Shown: positions 8,164 through 17,588, counted from the first letter of the stretch. The stretch is DNA of 64,000 bases from Bacteroidales bacterium (GCA_016928075.1 JAFGLJ010000002.1:34182-98181), one strand, 5' to 3'. The notes: generated from the sequence alone by a model not told the origin. Made by a program: numbers and translations.

Positions 8164-9630
8164 ATGAATGCAATTGATTATTTTTTCGAAAACACATCCC
8201 GTCTTGATAAGTTATTTCTGGCGGGCAAAGAAGAAATCACCTATAAGAACCTTTATAAGGAATCGCTGAAACTGGCTTCATGGATAAGGAAAGAAATCGG
8301 GACCGGTAATAATATTATTATTCTCTCAGTTAACAACCTGTTCATGCTCAAGACATACCTCGCGGTCATAAAGTCAGAAAATGTCTGCATACCGCTTGAC
8401 CCGCGAATTGAGCAGGACAATTTTGATTATATCGCAAAGCTTACTGAGCCATCGATGATACTCCTGACAGAGGATATAATGAAAAGGTTGCCCCTGGGCG
8501 ATTACCGATGCATCCTGCCCTCTGACATTGCCGATATTGAAGAATACAAAGAGTCAGATCTCAATTATGAAACGGATTCCGAGGAATGTGCGGAGATTAT
8601 ATTCACTTCAGGTTCAACGGGAGAACCAAAGGGAGTTATGATCTCTCATAAGAATCTTATAGCAAATACCAGCTCAATTGTTGAATACCTGCAACTGACC
8701 GCTGACGACAGGATGCTCGTTGTTCTGCCATTCTATTACTGTTATGGATTATCATTGCTGCACACCCATTTACGTGTTGGCGGATCAATAGTATTCAATA
8801 ATTCATTTATCTTCCTTGGCAGAGTCATTCAGGATCTGATCGATTATGAATGCACAGGTTTTGCGGGAATACCCAGTCATTTTCAAATCCTTCTCAGAAA
8901 ATCAGACACATTCAAGGAAACCAGTTTTCCGCATCTCAAATATGTTACCCAGGCCGGAGGTAAGCTGGCTTCAATATTCATGGATGAGTTCAGGGAAGCC
9001 CATCCTGAGATAAGATTTACTGTGATGTATGGTCAGACTGAAGCCACGGCAAGGTTATCATGGCTGCCACCCGAGTTACTTGACGAAAGAAGAGGATCAA
9101 TGGGTAAGGGTATCCCTGGTGTTGAATTGAGAGTAGTAAACGAAAAAGGGGAAAAGATAAAACCGGGTGAGATAGGCGAAGTTGTGGCAAAAGGCGATAA
9201 CGTAATGATGGGTTATTTTCATGATGAAGAAGGGACCAAAAAAGCCCTCAGGAACGGGTGGCTGTACACAGGTGACCTGGGCACAGTTGATGAGGATGGA
9301 TATATCTACCTGACTGCGCGGTCAAAGGAAATTATAAAAGTCAGGGGTAAACGTGTCAGTCCAAAGGAAATTGAAGCCGTAATTCTCGAGATTCCCGGTA
9401 TAATAGACTGTACAATAAGCAGTATCGATGATGAGATTGAAGGAGAAAAGCTAAAAGCAACTGTTGTAATCAGGAAAGATTACAAAAACTCTCTTACCGG
9501 TGAAGTAATACAACAACACTGCTCACAACACCTGGCATTATTTAAAATACCACAGGTTTTCGATCTTAAAGATGAATTAACTATTACAGCAACGGGAAAG
9601 AAGATCAAAAAGATGCACGCCCCTAAATAA
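8164..9630 (+). CDS. AMP-forming acyl/aminoacyl ligase
   Basis: A 488-residue class I adenylate-forming enzyme. Core motifs are in order: phosphate loop TSGSTGEPKG at 148-157, then YGQTEAT, then YTGDLG with the ribose-binding Asp, and RSKEIIKVRGKRVSPKEIE at the hinge, with the catalytic Lys expected in the C-terminal GKKIKK segment. It would adenylate a carboxylic acid and load it onto CoA or onto the carrier protein encoded at 4807. It is similar in size and role to DltA and to ligases of exosortase-type polysaccharide loci; substrate is not predictable from what I see. Last gene of the plus-strand run, ending 3 nt from a convergent gene. Confidence 0.9.
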   Translation: MNAIDYFFENTSRLDKLFLAGKEEITYKNLYKESLKLASWIRKEIGTGNNIIILSVNNLFMLKTYLAVIKSENVCIPLDPRIEQDNFDYIAKLTEPSMILLTEDIMKRLPLGDYRCILPSDIADIEEYKESDLNYETDSEECAEIIFTSGSTGEPKGVMISHKNLIANTSSIVEYLQLTADDRMLVVLPFYYCYGLSLLHTHLRVGGSIVFNNSFIFLGRVIQDLIDYECTGFAGIPSHFQILLRKSDTFKETSFPHLKYVTQAGGKLASIFMDEFREAHPEIRFTVMYGQTEATARLSWLPPELLDERRGSMGKGIPGVELRVVNEKGEKIKPGEIGEVVAKGDNVMMGYFHDEEGTKKALRNGWLYTGDLGTVDEDGYIYLTARSKEIIKVRGKRVSPKEIEAVILEIPGIIDCTISSIDDEIEGEKLKATVVIRKDYKNSLTGEVIQQHCSQHLALFKIPQVFDLKDELTITATGKKIKKMHAPK

Positions 9631-9633
9631 TCA

Positions 9634-10671
9634 TTAATCTGCAGTTTCACCATCCCATCCTGCAATTCTTGCAAGCATCCACCACTGGGCTTTTGCCAGA
9701 CGTATTGCACCTGCTTCGCTAATATGACCTGTTGCACGAGGGGTTTCATTTTCCGGGGCTATTGATGGATATGTATTCCCATTCCATGTCTTTTTCGTTA
9801 AATTTCCATCATTGTCATGGCATAATATATCTGCATAATCAAAAAGTATCCTTGTAGAATCTGCCTGAACATAAGCCCTGATCAATTCATGTTTTAAATG
9901 TCCCTGGTATGCAGCTTCACCAACCCAATCACCTTCATAATCAACTGGTCCCGTGGTGAAAATCATTCTTGTGGATGGACTGTTTGATGCACAATATGCA
10001 GCATAGTCTTCCATAGCACCAAGATATGTTTCCATACTTACACTGTTCCCGGTTAAGGCATAATCCCCCGCATCGAGCCCCCAACAAAGATTACCTTCCG
10101 GTCCTCCGTAAGATGCTCCATACCAGTGAACCCCGTACAAAGGATCAGCCTCCGCACTGGCACCATAATCAATTACCATATCTCCACACCACCCAAAACC
10201 AATTGCGCTGAATGGATGACCGGCATTCTTATATCTATTTATTGCGTTTTTAATCTCAACCCTTGCAGCATATGGCCTCGAGCCCTCATCATAAGCAAAC
10301 CATGTAAACCAGGTATCCTCCCCTACCCAGCCATAGTCCTCAACCCTGACATATTGATCTGTATAAGCCTCCCCTGTGGAAATATTGCATGCATATACAG
10401 GATTATCTTCCTCAAGTAACTCCATCCCTCTTCTGTAAGCAGCAGAATGGGATTCACCTATGAAACCAACCAGCATTTTTTTCACTTCACTAATATATTG
10501 CTGTGGAATATCATTAAACCGATCAATCACAGTGTGATCAGCAATGATCTGATCCCCGGTTAACGGAATTACAGGAGGATCTTCGTCTTCTGGTCCAACT
10601 TCTTTGCATCCATATGATATGATCGGAAGAATGAATAAACCCAGGAGGGTAAGCTGAATGAATTTTTTCAT
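9634..10671 (-). CDS. Putative SGNH-like hydrolase lipoprotein
   Basis: A 345-residue exported protein: signal peptide about residues 1-21, with Cys in YGCKE as the probable lipidation site. GFIGESHSAA near residue 70 looks like an SGNH block I (Ser), and HISEAGAIRLAKAQWW near the C-terminus resembles the block V His region followed by an amphipathic helix. Blocks II and III are not obvious, so the SGNH call is tentative. It stands alone on the minus strand between two plus-strand genes, converging on the acyl ligase with a 3-nt gap. A role in adding or removing acyl groups on exported glycan is inferred from neighbours only. Confidence 0.6.
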   Translation of the reverse strand: MKKFIQLTLLGLFILPIISYGCKEVGPEDEDPPVIPLTGDQIIADHTVIDRFNDIPQQYISEVKKMLVGFIGESHSAAYRRGMELLEEDNPVYACNISTGEAYTDQYVRVEDYGWVGEDTWFTWFAYDEGSRPYAARVEIKNAINRYKNAGHPFSAIGFGWCGDMVIDYGASAEADPLYGVHWYGASYGGPEGNLCWGLDAGDYALTGNSVSMETYLGAMEDYAAYCASNSPSTRMIFTTGPVDYEGDWVGEAAYQGHLKHELIRAYVQADSTRILFDYADILCHDNDGNLTKKTWNGNTYPSIAPENETPRATGHISEAGAIRLAKAQWWMLARIAGWDGETAD

Positions 10672-10719
10672 GGTAGTAATTTTAAAATTTATACGGAATA
10701 AAACCGGTCAGATTTGAAA

Positions 10720-10727
10720 CAAACGTA
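10720..10727 (-). promoter_or_regulatory. Putative -7 element for the 9634-10671 lipoprotein gene
   Basis: Read on the minus strand, TACGTTTG matches TAnnTTTG and lies about 50 nt before the ATG at 10671, within the 186-nt divergent spacer. No good -33 TTG is seen at the expected distance, so this is weak. Confidence 0.3.
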
Positions 10728-10857
10728 TACAGAATTTGTTTATTGTTACTAATTATTAAAAGATATTGTATCTTGGGTATCTATAATAAAAGAGACAAAA
10801 ATTATGCCTGTTATTTATTTAAGCTATTTTTTTTTAAAATATAATGAATAATTCAAT

Positions 10858-11730
10858 ATGAAACCGAAAACAGCAGCATATACAATACTATTTTCTATAA
10901 TTTTTCTCATCTCATGCGGACAGGGTAAAGACTCATCTGATATGAACATTATTTTTCTTCATCATAGTACAGGCCGTACCATCTGGGATGGTGGTAACAG
11001 TCCTTCAAAGATCACCAAGTTTGCGGGCAGGTTCAGTACAAGGCTTGAAAGCATACTGAATACCAATGCAAAGTTGCGTAAGCTTTTTCAGGCATATAAC
11101 AAAGAACACAACACTAACTACTCCATAAAAGAAAAATTTTTTCCGAAACCTGCTCCTTATGGATGGAATAACTTCCCCTACGATTATTACAATATCTGGG
11201 TGAAGAATGCCGGAGATAAACCTTATATGGAAGAGCCTACCCTGGAAATGCTGACAAAGAATTACAAGGTTATAATATTCAAACACTGTTACCCCGCAAG
11301 TAATATCCTGCCTGATTTAGATAAAACGGACATTAACTCTGATATCAAGACAATCTCCAATTACAAACTACAGTATTCAGCTCTAAGGGATAAACTGCAT
11401 GAATTCCCGGAAACCAAATTCATCCTGTTCACTGGGGCTGCCCAGCTTGAGTCAGTAATATCCGAGGAAGAAGCCTTAAGGGCAAAAGAATTCTTTGGAT
11501 GGGTGACTGATCAATGGGACCTTCCTGGCGATAATATATTTATTTGGGATTTTTACAGTCTGCAAACTGAAGGTGGTATATATTTCAAAGACGAGTATGC
11601 AAAGTCACCTGAAGACTCTCATCCAAATAATGAGTTTGCCGGCAGGGTTGTCAGTCTTCTGTTTAACAGGATCATTGACGTAATTGAAAATGATGGCGAA
11701 GGTACACAACTGACAGGTAAAGAGATCTGA
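10858..11730 (+). CDS. SGNH/GDSL-type hydrolase-like lipoprotein
   Basis: A 290-residue lipoprotein with signal peptide and lipobox LISC (Cys20). NIIFLHHSTGRTIWDGG carries the presumed nucleophilic Ser after the first beta strand (HHSTG is common in SGNH-like proteins of this type). The C-terminal EDSHPNNEFAGRVV supplies the Asp-x-His pair followed by the terminal helix. It is transcribed divergently from the other SGNH-like lipoprotein (9634-10671) and converges with the DltD-like gene with a 3-nt gap. Likely acts in the periplasm or at the outer membrane on acylated glycan; this is inferred. Confidence 0.68.
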   Translation: MKPKTAAYTILFSIIFLISCGQGKDSSDMNIIFLHHSTGRTIWDGGNSPSKITKFAGRFSTRLESILNTNAKLRKLFQAYNKEHNTNYSIKEKFFPKPAPYGWNNFPYDYYNIWVKNAGDKPYMEEPTLEMLTKNYKVIIFKHCYPASNILPDLDKTDINSDIKTISNYKLQYSALRDKLHEFPETKFILFTGAAQLESVISEEEALRAKEFFGWVTDQWDLPGDNIFIWDFYSLQTEGGIYFKDEYAKSPEDSHPNNEFAGRVVSLLFNRIIDVIENDGEGTQLTGKEI

Positions 11731-11733
11731 TAT

Positions 11734-12666
11734 TCAGTTCTCTATCTTAAGCTCATTTTCAATCAGGGTATCTAAGTAAGCAATCAGTTCACCGGTGAAT
11801 TCAATCGCAGCGCTTTGCATGAGGTGAGTCTCATCAAAATAATTCTCTTCAATCTTATAGATAGGATTTTCAGTATTGTAAACATAGAAATATACTCCAT
11901 CACCGCTTAATTCCCTTATCCTGTTTTCGAATGATATACTATGATCCTGATAAACAGGCGGAAATACGACCACAAGGTTAATATTATTAGTTTTGCATGT
12001 TTCAATTATCCGTTTATAGGCCTCTACCTTCTCAGGCAGCTCCTCATCCTTCGGATATAACCTTTCACCTGAGACATAATCAATATCCATGTCATCAGGT
12101 TTCCAGGAAATAGGCATCGATCCACACTCCTGAATTGTATCTATGGGTGTGAATTTTTTAGGTCTTATATCGAAATTATATTTATTTAACCTGTTAAGCA
12201 CAAGGAAACTAGAAAACATTTTATCCCTGTCTTCCCATTCTGAAAGTTCCTTCCAGATATATTCGTATTTCACCAGCGGGTAGAGCCGGTCTCTTCTAAA
12301 GATAATTGACTCATCATATAAAAGTTCAACATAATCGTCAACAACGAGAAGGGCTATTTCAGGTGGTTCATTATACTTAACAAGAGTTCTCATAATAAAC
12401 TCATGAAATACGACATTGGACCCCGGGTAGCATAAATTATACGTTGAAAGACCGGTGGCATCTTCAATTTGTGAGGCCAGGATATCCCTGCTGCCTGTTG
12501 AAGAACCTACTATAATGATGTCTTTATTCACTTCACCGTTTACAAGGTATTCAAGCCGTTTATCAGCCTCAGCTTCAGCAGAGAAATGAGCCACAATGAT
12601 AAACAGTTTATCAAAAATCAGAAAGATGACGGCAAAAAGAAGCAGTTTTAGCGCAAATTTTCCCAT
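11734..12666 (-). CDS. DltD/AlgX-like SGNH protein, partner of the adjacent MBOAT
   Basis: A 310-residue protein with one N-terminal membrane anchor (about residues 5-27) and an extracytoplasmic SGNH domain. Block I is IIVGSSTGSRD (Ser nucleophile), and the catalytic pair is in YFDETHLMQSAA (Asp and His). This is the layout of DltD and similar partners that receive acyl groups delivered by MBOAT enzymes and pass them to a surface polymer. Its ATG immediately follows the stop of the MBOAT gene (no gap), so the two form a two-gene unit. Confidence 0.8.
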   Translation of the reverse strand: MGKFALKLLLFAVIFLIFDKLFIIVAHFSAEAEADKRLEYLVNGEVNKDIIIVGSSTGSRDILASQIEDATGLSTYNLCYPGSNVVFHEFIMRTLVKYNEPPEIALLVVDDYVELLYDESIIFRRDRLYPLVKYEYIWKELSEWEDRDKMFSSFLVLNRLNKYNFDIRPKKFTPIDTIQECGSMPISWKPDDMDIDYVSGERLYPKDEELPEKVEAYKRIIETCKTNNINLVVVFPPVYQDHSISFENRIRELSGDGVYFYVYNTENPIYKIEENYFDETHLMQSAAIEFTGELIAYLDTLIENELKIEN

Positions 12667-14100
12667 TTAAAACTGAAAATATATAAATTGTTGAACTTCA
12701 CTGTTAAAAACTATAATGATTGTAATTAAGATACAGTATATAGCCCATCTGACAATCCTGAATGTATTCTTCTTACTTAACCAGTAAAACTCAATCTTAT
12801 CAAAGATGTTACCAAAGTCGTGTTTCAATATCTCAAATATCAGGATTACAGAAATAAAAATCATAACCAGCAGGAATATTTCGTCCCTTACTCCGCCCGG
12901 TAAAGTACCACTCAGCAGAGGTAATTTTGAAAAGAAAGCAAAAACTGAATCTATATCAGGTGCAAAAAAGAATACCAGGGCTGTGCTGTAGAAAAGATAT
13001 GTACATATTCTACCCAGCCATATCCTGAAAATATCGGGTAACTTCGAGAATATCCGCACCCGTAATCTCTTGGTAGAAAACTCATAATATATTGCTATTG
13101 CCTGCAAAAAGCCAAGCAGCATAAAGTTCCATCCTGCACCATGCCAGATCCCGAACAGCACCCATGTAAGAAAAAGTGCAAAGTTTGATGCCTTCCTGCC
13201 CCATTTTCTGTATCTGTAGCTTGTCCTGATAAATATATAATCATGAAACCATGAAGAAAGGGATATATGAAAGCGTTTCCAGAATTCAGTCATGTTTTCT
13301 GACATAAAAGGCCGGTTGAAGTTAGGTCTCAATTCAAGACCATATGCTCTGGCAAAACCAAAAGCAATATCCGTATATCCTGAGAAATCAAAATAAAGGT
13401 ACAGGGGTTGTATAAGCATTACAGCCCAGAGTGAAAACTCAGATGAATGTTCAATGTTGGCATAAGCCATATTCACTATGGGGACCAGTTGATTGGCGAT
13501 TGCAACTTTCTTAAAAAGCCCGAATAATACCAGCCTGAAACCTTCAGCAATTTTCTGCCCGTCAAATGATTTATTCAGACTGAGTTGTGGAAGAAAATGG
13601 TTTGATCTGTCGATAGGCCCTGACAGGAATCTGGGGAAAAAACTAATGTATAACAAAAAGTTTATAAAATTCCTTTCAGGCTTTTCCCAGCCGAGGTTTA
13701 CATTAACAAGATAACCTATTCCCTGAAGTGTAAAAAATGATACACCTACGGGAATAATAATTTTTGAAATTACTGTGAAATCTAAATCTATTTTAAGAAG
13801 GTCGAAAAGCGGATTAATCGTAAATGACACGTATTTAAGAAGCAAAAGCTGTGTCAGATTAATAACAATCCCGGTTGTGAAAAGTATTCTTTTAATCCTT
13901 TGATTGGGTATTTTGAGCCCTATAATATAGTTGATAAATGAGTATGCGATAACATAAATCAGCAGGACATAACTATAGGTTGCTATAAAGCCACAGCTCA
14001 GCAAGGTTAAAAATAATACTCTGTATTCATTCTTTAACAGGTAATAGATAAATATCGAAATAACCGAAAATGAAAGAAAGTATAGCGAGGTTATATCCAT
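12667..14100 (-). CDS. MBOAT family O-acyltransferase (DltB/AlgI-like)
   Basis: A 477-residue polytopic membrane protein with about ten hydrophobic segments. Family hallmarks are FFPRFLSGPIDRSNHFLPQL, NMTEFWKRFHISLSSWFHDY, and WVLFGIWHGAGWNFMLLG with the invariant catalytic His at about residue 320. Such enzymes move an acyl or aminoacyl group from a cytoplasmic donor across the membrane, usually with an SGNH partner, which here is the next gene (11734-12666). The start ATG follows a 157-nt divergent spacer shared with the lyase gene. The donor may be the carrier protein at 4807, but that gene is 8 kb away in another transcription unit. Confidence 0.92.
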   Translation of the reverse strand: MDITSLYFLSFSVISIFIYYLLKNEYRVLFLTLLSCGFIATYSYVLLIYVIAYSFINYIIGLKIPNQRIKRILFTTGIVINLTQLLLLKYVSFTINPLFDLLKIDLDFTVISKIIIPVGVSFFTLQGIGYLVNVNLGWEKPERNFINFLLYISFFPRFLSGPIDRSNHFLPQLSLNKSFDGQKIAEGFRLVLFGLFKKVAIANQLVPIVNMAYANIEHSSEFSLWAVMLIQPLYLYFDFSGYTDIAFGFARAYGLELRPNFNRPFMSENMTEFWKRFHISLSSWFHDYIFIRTSYRYRKWGRKASNFALFLTWVLFGIWHGAGWNFMLLGFLQAIAIYYEFSTKRLRVRIFSKLPDIFRIWLGRICTYLFYSTALVFFFAPDIDSVFAFFSKLPLLSGTLPGGVRDEIFLLVMIFISVILIFEILKHDFGNIFDKIEFYWLSKKNTFRIVRWAIYCILITIIIVFNSEVQQFIYFQF

Positions 14101-14167
14101 TAGTTTAATGATTTACATATTCATTTAAGTGGGCTAATATAAATTTTTAAATTAAATAAATTGAATT

Positions 14168-14175
14168 TATATTTG
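14168..14175 (+). promoter_or_regulatory. Putative -7 element for the PL9-type lyase gene
   Basis: TATATTTG matches TAnnTTTG in the divergent spacer, about 80 nt before the ATG at 14258. No clear -33 element is visible; AT-rich sequence makes chance matches likely. Confidence 0.3.
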
Positions 14176-14257
14176 GGCAACATTTTGAATATATTAATCG
14201 TTGTATTTCTGTGGTTCATCCATTATTATCATTAATTCATAAAATTGTTGTATCTGA

Positions 14258-16831
14258 ATGAAGAAGGTCCTGATTTTTGCAATCCTGCTAACAGGATATT
14301 TTGTTAATGCTCAAGATATAGGTGGTGATTATTATGTTTCAGTATATGGTGATGATAATAATCCCGGCACATATGAAAGGCCATGGGCTACATTTCAGAA
14401 AGCTTTTGACGAAGCACGACCCGGAGATACTGTATATTTCAGGGGCGGGGTGTATTTTTCAACCTATCCTAATGAGATAAGACCTACCGATCAGCCTGGT
14501 ATAGGTCGTAGCGGAACTGCTGAAAACCCAATATGTTACTTTAACTACCCCAGTGAAAATCCTATACTCGACTGTATATTACATTGTGATACGGAATATC
14601 CATATGGTGACCTATATAATTCTGCAATAGGTTTGTATGAAGCCGAGCATATTCATTTTAAAGGTTTAACTATAAGAAATGTATTTCAATGTGATCCTGT
14701 CGTATCAGCCGGAATCGGTGCTATAAGTTGCGCTAACTTAACGTTTGAAAACATCACCATGTACAATATTTCACAAAGGGGGTACTGGTATGATAGCGGA
14801 GCATACGGGACGCACGCTCCAAATCCGGTATTTGAATACGACACGGTAAGATGGATAAACTGCGACACTTACAATTTATGTGATTCTCTTACTGATGGCA
14901 GAAATGCTGATGCATGGAAAACCATACACTACGGGAACAATTATGTTCTATACCAGGGATGTAGAGCATGGAATTATTCGGATGACGGATTTGATTGCAA
15001 TAATATTGACGGGGCAATAATGGTCTATGACAGTTGCTGGGCAATGTCAACAGATAAATATCAGGACTATCTTTCTTCTCTCGGTACTGAAATGGAAGGT
15101 AATGGATTTAAATTTTCAGCTCCACAATACAACAACGGTAACAAGATTCAGTTATATATTACAAACTGCATAGCATCACACTGTGTCGGCTATGGTTTTT
15201 ATAATAACCTTTATTTAGGGAGTGAAGGTCACTGGGCAAATAATGCACGTGTATATAATAATACAGCCCATAAATGTTATCTTGGATTTTATGATAAAGG
15301 TGGTGGGAACTATCCGGATAGCTGCACATCTGTATACCGCAATAATATTGCATGGGACGCCACTTCAAGCCAGGCTCCTTTCGATCCTCTCTATGAAGTG
15401 TTTATGGCCTATACAACAGTGGCCGAGAGCCATAATACATGGGATGTAGTAGAATTCGACTGGCCCGGATGGGTATATACCGATACGGTAACAATATCGA
15501 ATAATGATTTCGTGAGTCTGGATGAAACCCAGTTAACAAGACCCAGGAAATACGGTATCCACCTGCCTGATATTACCTACCTTAATCTTGCTGCAGGCAG
15601 CGATATGATAGATGCAGGCAAGTTTGTCGGATTGCCTTACGTTGGTTCAGCGCCTGATATCGGGGCATTTGAGTTCGGGGCGACTCCGGGCAGTACCAAT
15701 AAATACCCATCAATTGTAATAATTTCTCCAGAAAGTGGAAGTACCTTCTACGAACCAAACAATGATATCGATATCATTGCAGATGCCCTTGATACGGATG
15801 GTTCGATCAGTAAGGTTGAATTTTATTCCAGTACAACAAAAATTGGTGAGAAAACCTCATATCCCTGGTCATTCCGATGGAGGGATGTACCCGTTGGTTC
15901 ATATACCCTATGGGCCAGGGCTACCGACAATCAGAGTGCATCAGCAAGATCAGCAAACGTATATGTAACTGTGGAACCCCAGTCCGAAAACAGGAGTCCT
16001 AATATAGTTATAACTTACCCTGCAAATGGGAGCAAATTTTATGAAACAAATAATGATATTACCATTATTGCCGATGCTTCCGATCCCGATGGTTCAGTTA
16101 CGAAAGTGGAGTTCTTTCAGGGAAGCACGAAACTTGGTGAAAAAACATCATCTCCATGGTCATACAGATGGAATAATGTACCCGTTGGAAGCTATTCAAT
16201 CTGGGCCAGGGCCCATGATAACCGACAGGCAACAGCAAACTCACAAACAGTATCGGTAAGTGTGGAGGCAGTAACCAGTAACCAGCCACCATACATAGCA
16301 ATAACTTCACCTACTAATGGAACCAAGTATATAGAACCAAATACTGATTTCACCATAACCGCGAATGCTAACGATCCGGATGGCTCAATTGTCAAAGTAG
16401 AGTTCTTTCAAGGGAATACCAAACTAGGTGAGAAGGCATCACCTCCATGGTCATACAGATGGAATGATCCACCGGTTGGGAACTATTCGATATGGGCCAG
16501 GGCACATGACAACGATGGTGCATCAGCCAACTCACCACCAGTATCAGTTATTGTGGAGCCTGAAGAAGATGATACAGATAATGAGAATAATATCAGCAAC
16601 CTGTATCCAAATCCAAATAACGGATCTTTTGATTTTCTCTTAGGTGCCCCCCTGGAGGATTCCTGTAAAATCAGCATTGTTTCTTTATCGGGGATAGAAG
16701 TATACCACGACATATTGCTTCCATTAATAACCAGCAAACGATTAGAACTTCCTTACATACAACCCGGATTGTATATACTTTTACTTTACTGTAATGATTT
16801 AAGGCTATCAAGAAGATTCGTGAAGTACTGA
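14258..16831 (+). CDS. Secreted PL9-type polysaccharide lyase with three Ig-like domains and T9SS type A sorting domain
   Basis: An 857-residue secreted protein. Signal peptide about residues 1-18; right-handed beta-helix about 20-470, starting with the YYVSVYGDDNNPGTYERPWA strand. Calcium site and base match the PL9 pectate lyase arrangement: Asp218 (NADAWK), Asp242, Asp243 and Asp246 (SDDGFD), and Lys285 (GNGFKFS). Three tandem bacterial Ig-like domains of about 95 residues follow (about 482-770, each with KVEF and WARA cores), then a T9SS type A signal (SNLYPNPNNGSFDF, about 780-857). It is probably exported through T9SS and cuts an acidic polysaccharide, perhaps trimming the polymer made here. 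The uronate specificity is inferred. Confidence 0.85.
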   Translation: MKKVLIFAILLTGYFVNAQDIGGDYYVSVYGDDNNPGTYERPWATFQKAFDEARPGDTVYFRGGVYFSTYPNEIRPTDQPGIGRSGTAENPICYFNYPSENPILDCILHCDTEYPYGDLYNSAIGLYEAEHIHFKGLTIRNVFQCDPVVSAGIGAISCANLTFENITMYNISQRGYWYDSGAYGTHAPNPVFEYDTVRWINCDTYNLCDSLTDGRNADAWKTIHYGNNYVLYQGCRAWNYSDDGFDCNNIDGAIMVYDSCWAMSTDKYQDYLSSLGTEMEGNGFKFSAPQYNNGNKIQLYITNCIASHCVGYGFYNNLYLGSEGHWANNARVYNNTAHKCYLGFYDKGGGNYPDSCTSVYRNNIAWDATSSQAPFDPLYEVFMAYTTVAESHNTWDVVEFDWPGWVYTDTVTISNNDFVSLDETQLTRPRKYGIHLPDITYLNLAAGSDMIDAGKFVGLPYVGSAPDIGAFEFGATPGSTNKYPSIVIISPESGSTFYEPNNDIDIIADALDTDGSISKVEFYSSTTKIGEKTSYPWSFRWRDVPVGSYTLWARATDNQSASARSANVYVTVEPQSENRSPNIVITYPANGSKFYETNNDITIIADASDPDGSVTKVEFFQGSTKLGEKTSSPWSYRWNNVPVGSYSIWARAHDNRQATANSQTVSVSVEAVTSNQPPYIAITSPTNGTKYIEPNTDFTITANANDPDGSIVKVEFFQGNTKLGEKASPPWSYRWNDPPVGNYSIWARAHDNDGASANSPPVSVIVEPEEDDTDNENNISNLYPNPNNGSFDFLLGAPLEDSCKISIVSLSGIEVYHDILLPLITSKRLELPYIQPGLYILLLYCNDLRLSRRFVKY
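15702..16560 (+). repeat. Three tandem Ig-like domain repeats within the lyase gene
   Basis: Three consecutive units of about 285 nt encode similar domains starting at SIVIISP, NIVITYP and YIAITSP, each with EPNND or ETNND, DGS, KVEF and WARA motifs. Units 2 and 3 are closest to each other. They are likely spacer or binding domains between the lyase and the T9SS signal. Confidence 0.8.
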
Positions 16832-16880
16832 GACCGGGATAATTAATTATTCTGGCTTGTATCTTTATTCAAGTACTAAA

Positions 16881-17588
16881 TTATTTCCTTATTACAGAAA
16901 TATACTCACATGTATATTGTTGTGAATGGTCATATTTATTAAGAAACAATGCAAGTTTCTGACAGATGAAATTGTATAATCTGAATAAGCCAAGCCATTT
17001 AATCAATCCATGGTTGAATTTACCTTTCATAAGATACAGGTTAAGTTGTGCAAACGTAACCACAAATCCGGATATTGGCCTTATTTCGATTACCTCGAAT
17101 CCACATTTCTCAAAAAGATATTTCAAACCATACTTTGAGAATCTGTAAAAATCCCTTGGTTCCTCATGCAGATGCCAGATAAAAGGAGTGTGATATATTG
17201 CATATCCTCCATGTTTTAATACCCGGTAACACTCTCTGACTGCATCCTCAGGCTCTTCCAAATGTTCCAGCACACAGGTACATATTGCACTGTCGAAACT
17301 ATTGTTTTTTACCGGAATGTTATAAGCAGTGGCAAAAATATCAATATTGGATTTATCATGGCTGGTATCGGTATGATCAACCCCAACATGATCTGTAACC
17401 AGATCTGCCAAAAGTTTTCCATAGGGCTTTGTACCGCAACCGATGTCAACAAGCCGTCCTTTTATATACTTTTCGCTCAGACCGGTGAAATGATCTAAAA
17501 ATATTTTTTGAACCATCAGTATATCCGGACCATCAGTCTCACTGTTATTCTTCTTCGCTTTCTTTTTGTTTCTGCTTTCTTCCGCCAT
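16881..17588 (-). CDS. Class I SAM-dependent methyltransferase
   Basis: A 235-residue soluble protein. Motif I is LVDIGCGTKPYGKLL near residue 45, followed by the acidic end of strand 2 (VGVDHTD), then ICTCVLEHLEEPEDAV and LKHGGYAIYHTPF, the Methyltransf_11 core. The N-terminus is Lys/Asn-rich and probably disordered. It is the last gene of the 47-kb minus-strand block, lying 7 nt after the DegT aminotransferase. It may O- or N-methylate a sugar nucleotide or lipid-linked sugar. The substrate is unknown. Confidence 0.85.
   Translation of the reverse strand: MAEESRNKKKAKKNNSETDGPDILMVQKIFLDHFTGLSEKYIKGRLVDIGCGTKPYGKLLADLVTDHVGVDHTDTSHDKSNIDIFATAYNIPVKNNSFDSAICTCVLEHLEEPEDAVRECYRVLKHGGYAIYHTPFIWHLHEEPRDFYRFSKYGLKYLFEKCGFEVIEIRPISGFVVTFAQLNLYLMKGKFNHGLIKWLGLFRLYNFICQKLALFLNKYDHSQQYTCEYISVIRK

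Noticed and set aside
16832..16880. Terminator between the convergent lyase and methyltransferase genes
   Set aside because: Only an AT-only palindrome (ATAATTAATTAT) is present; there is no GC stem followed by a T run.
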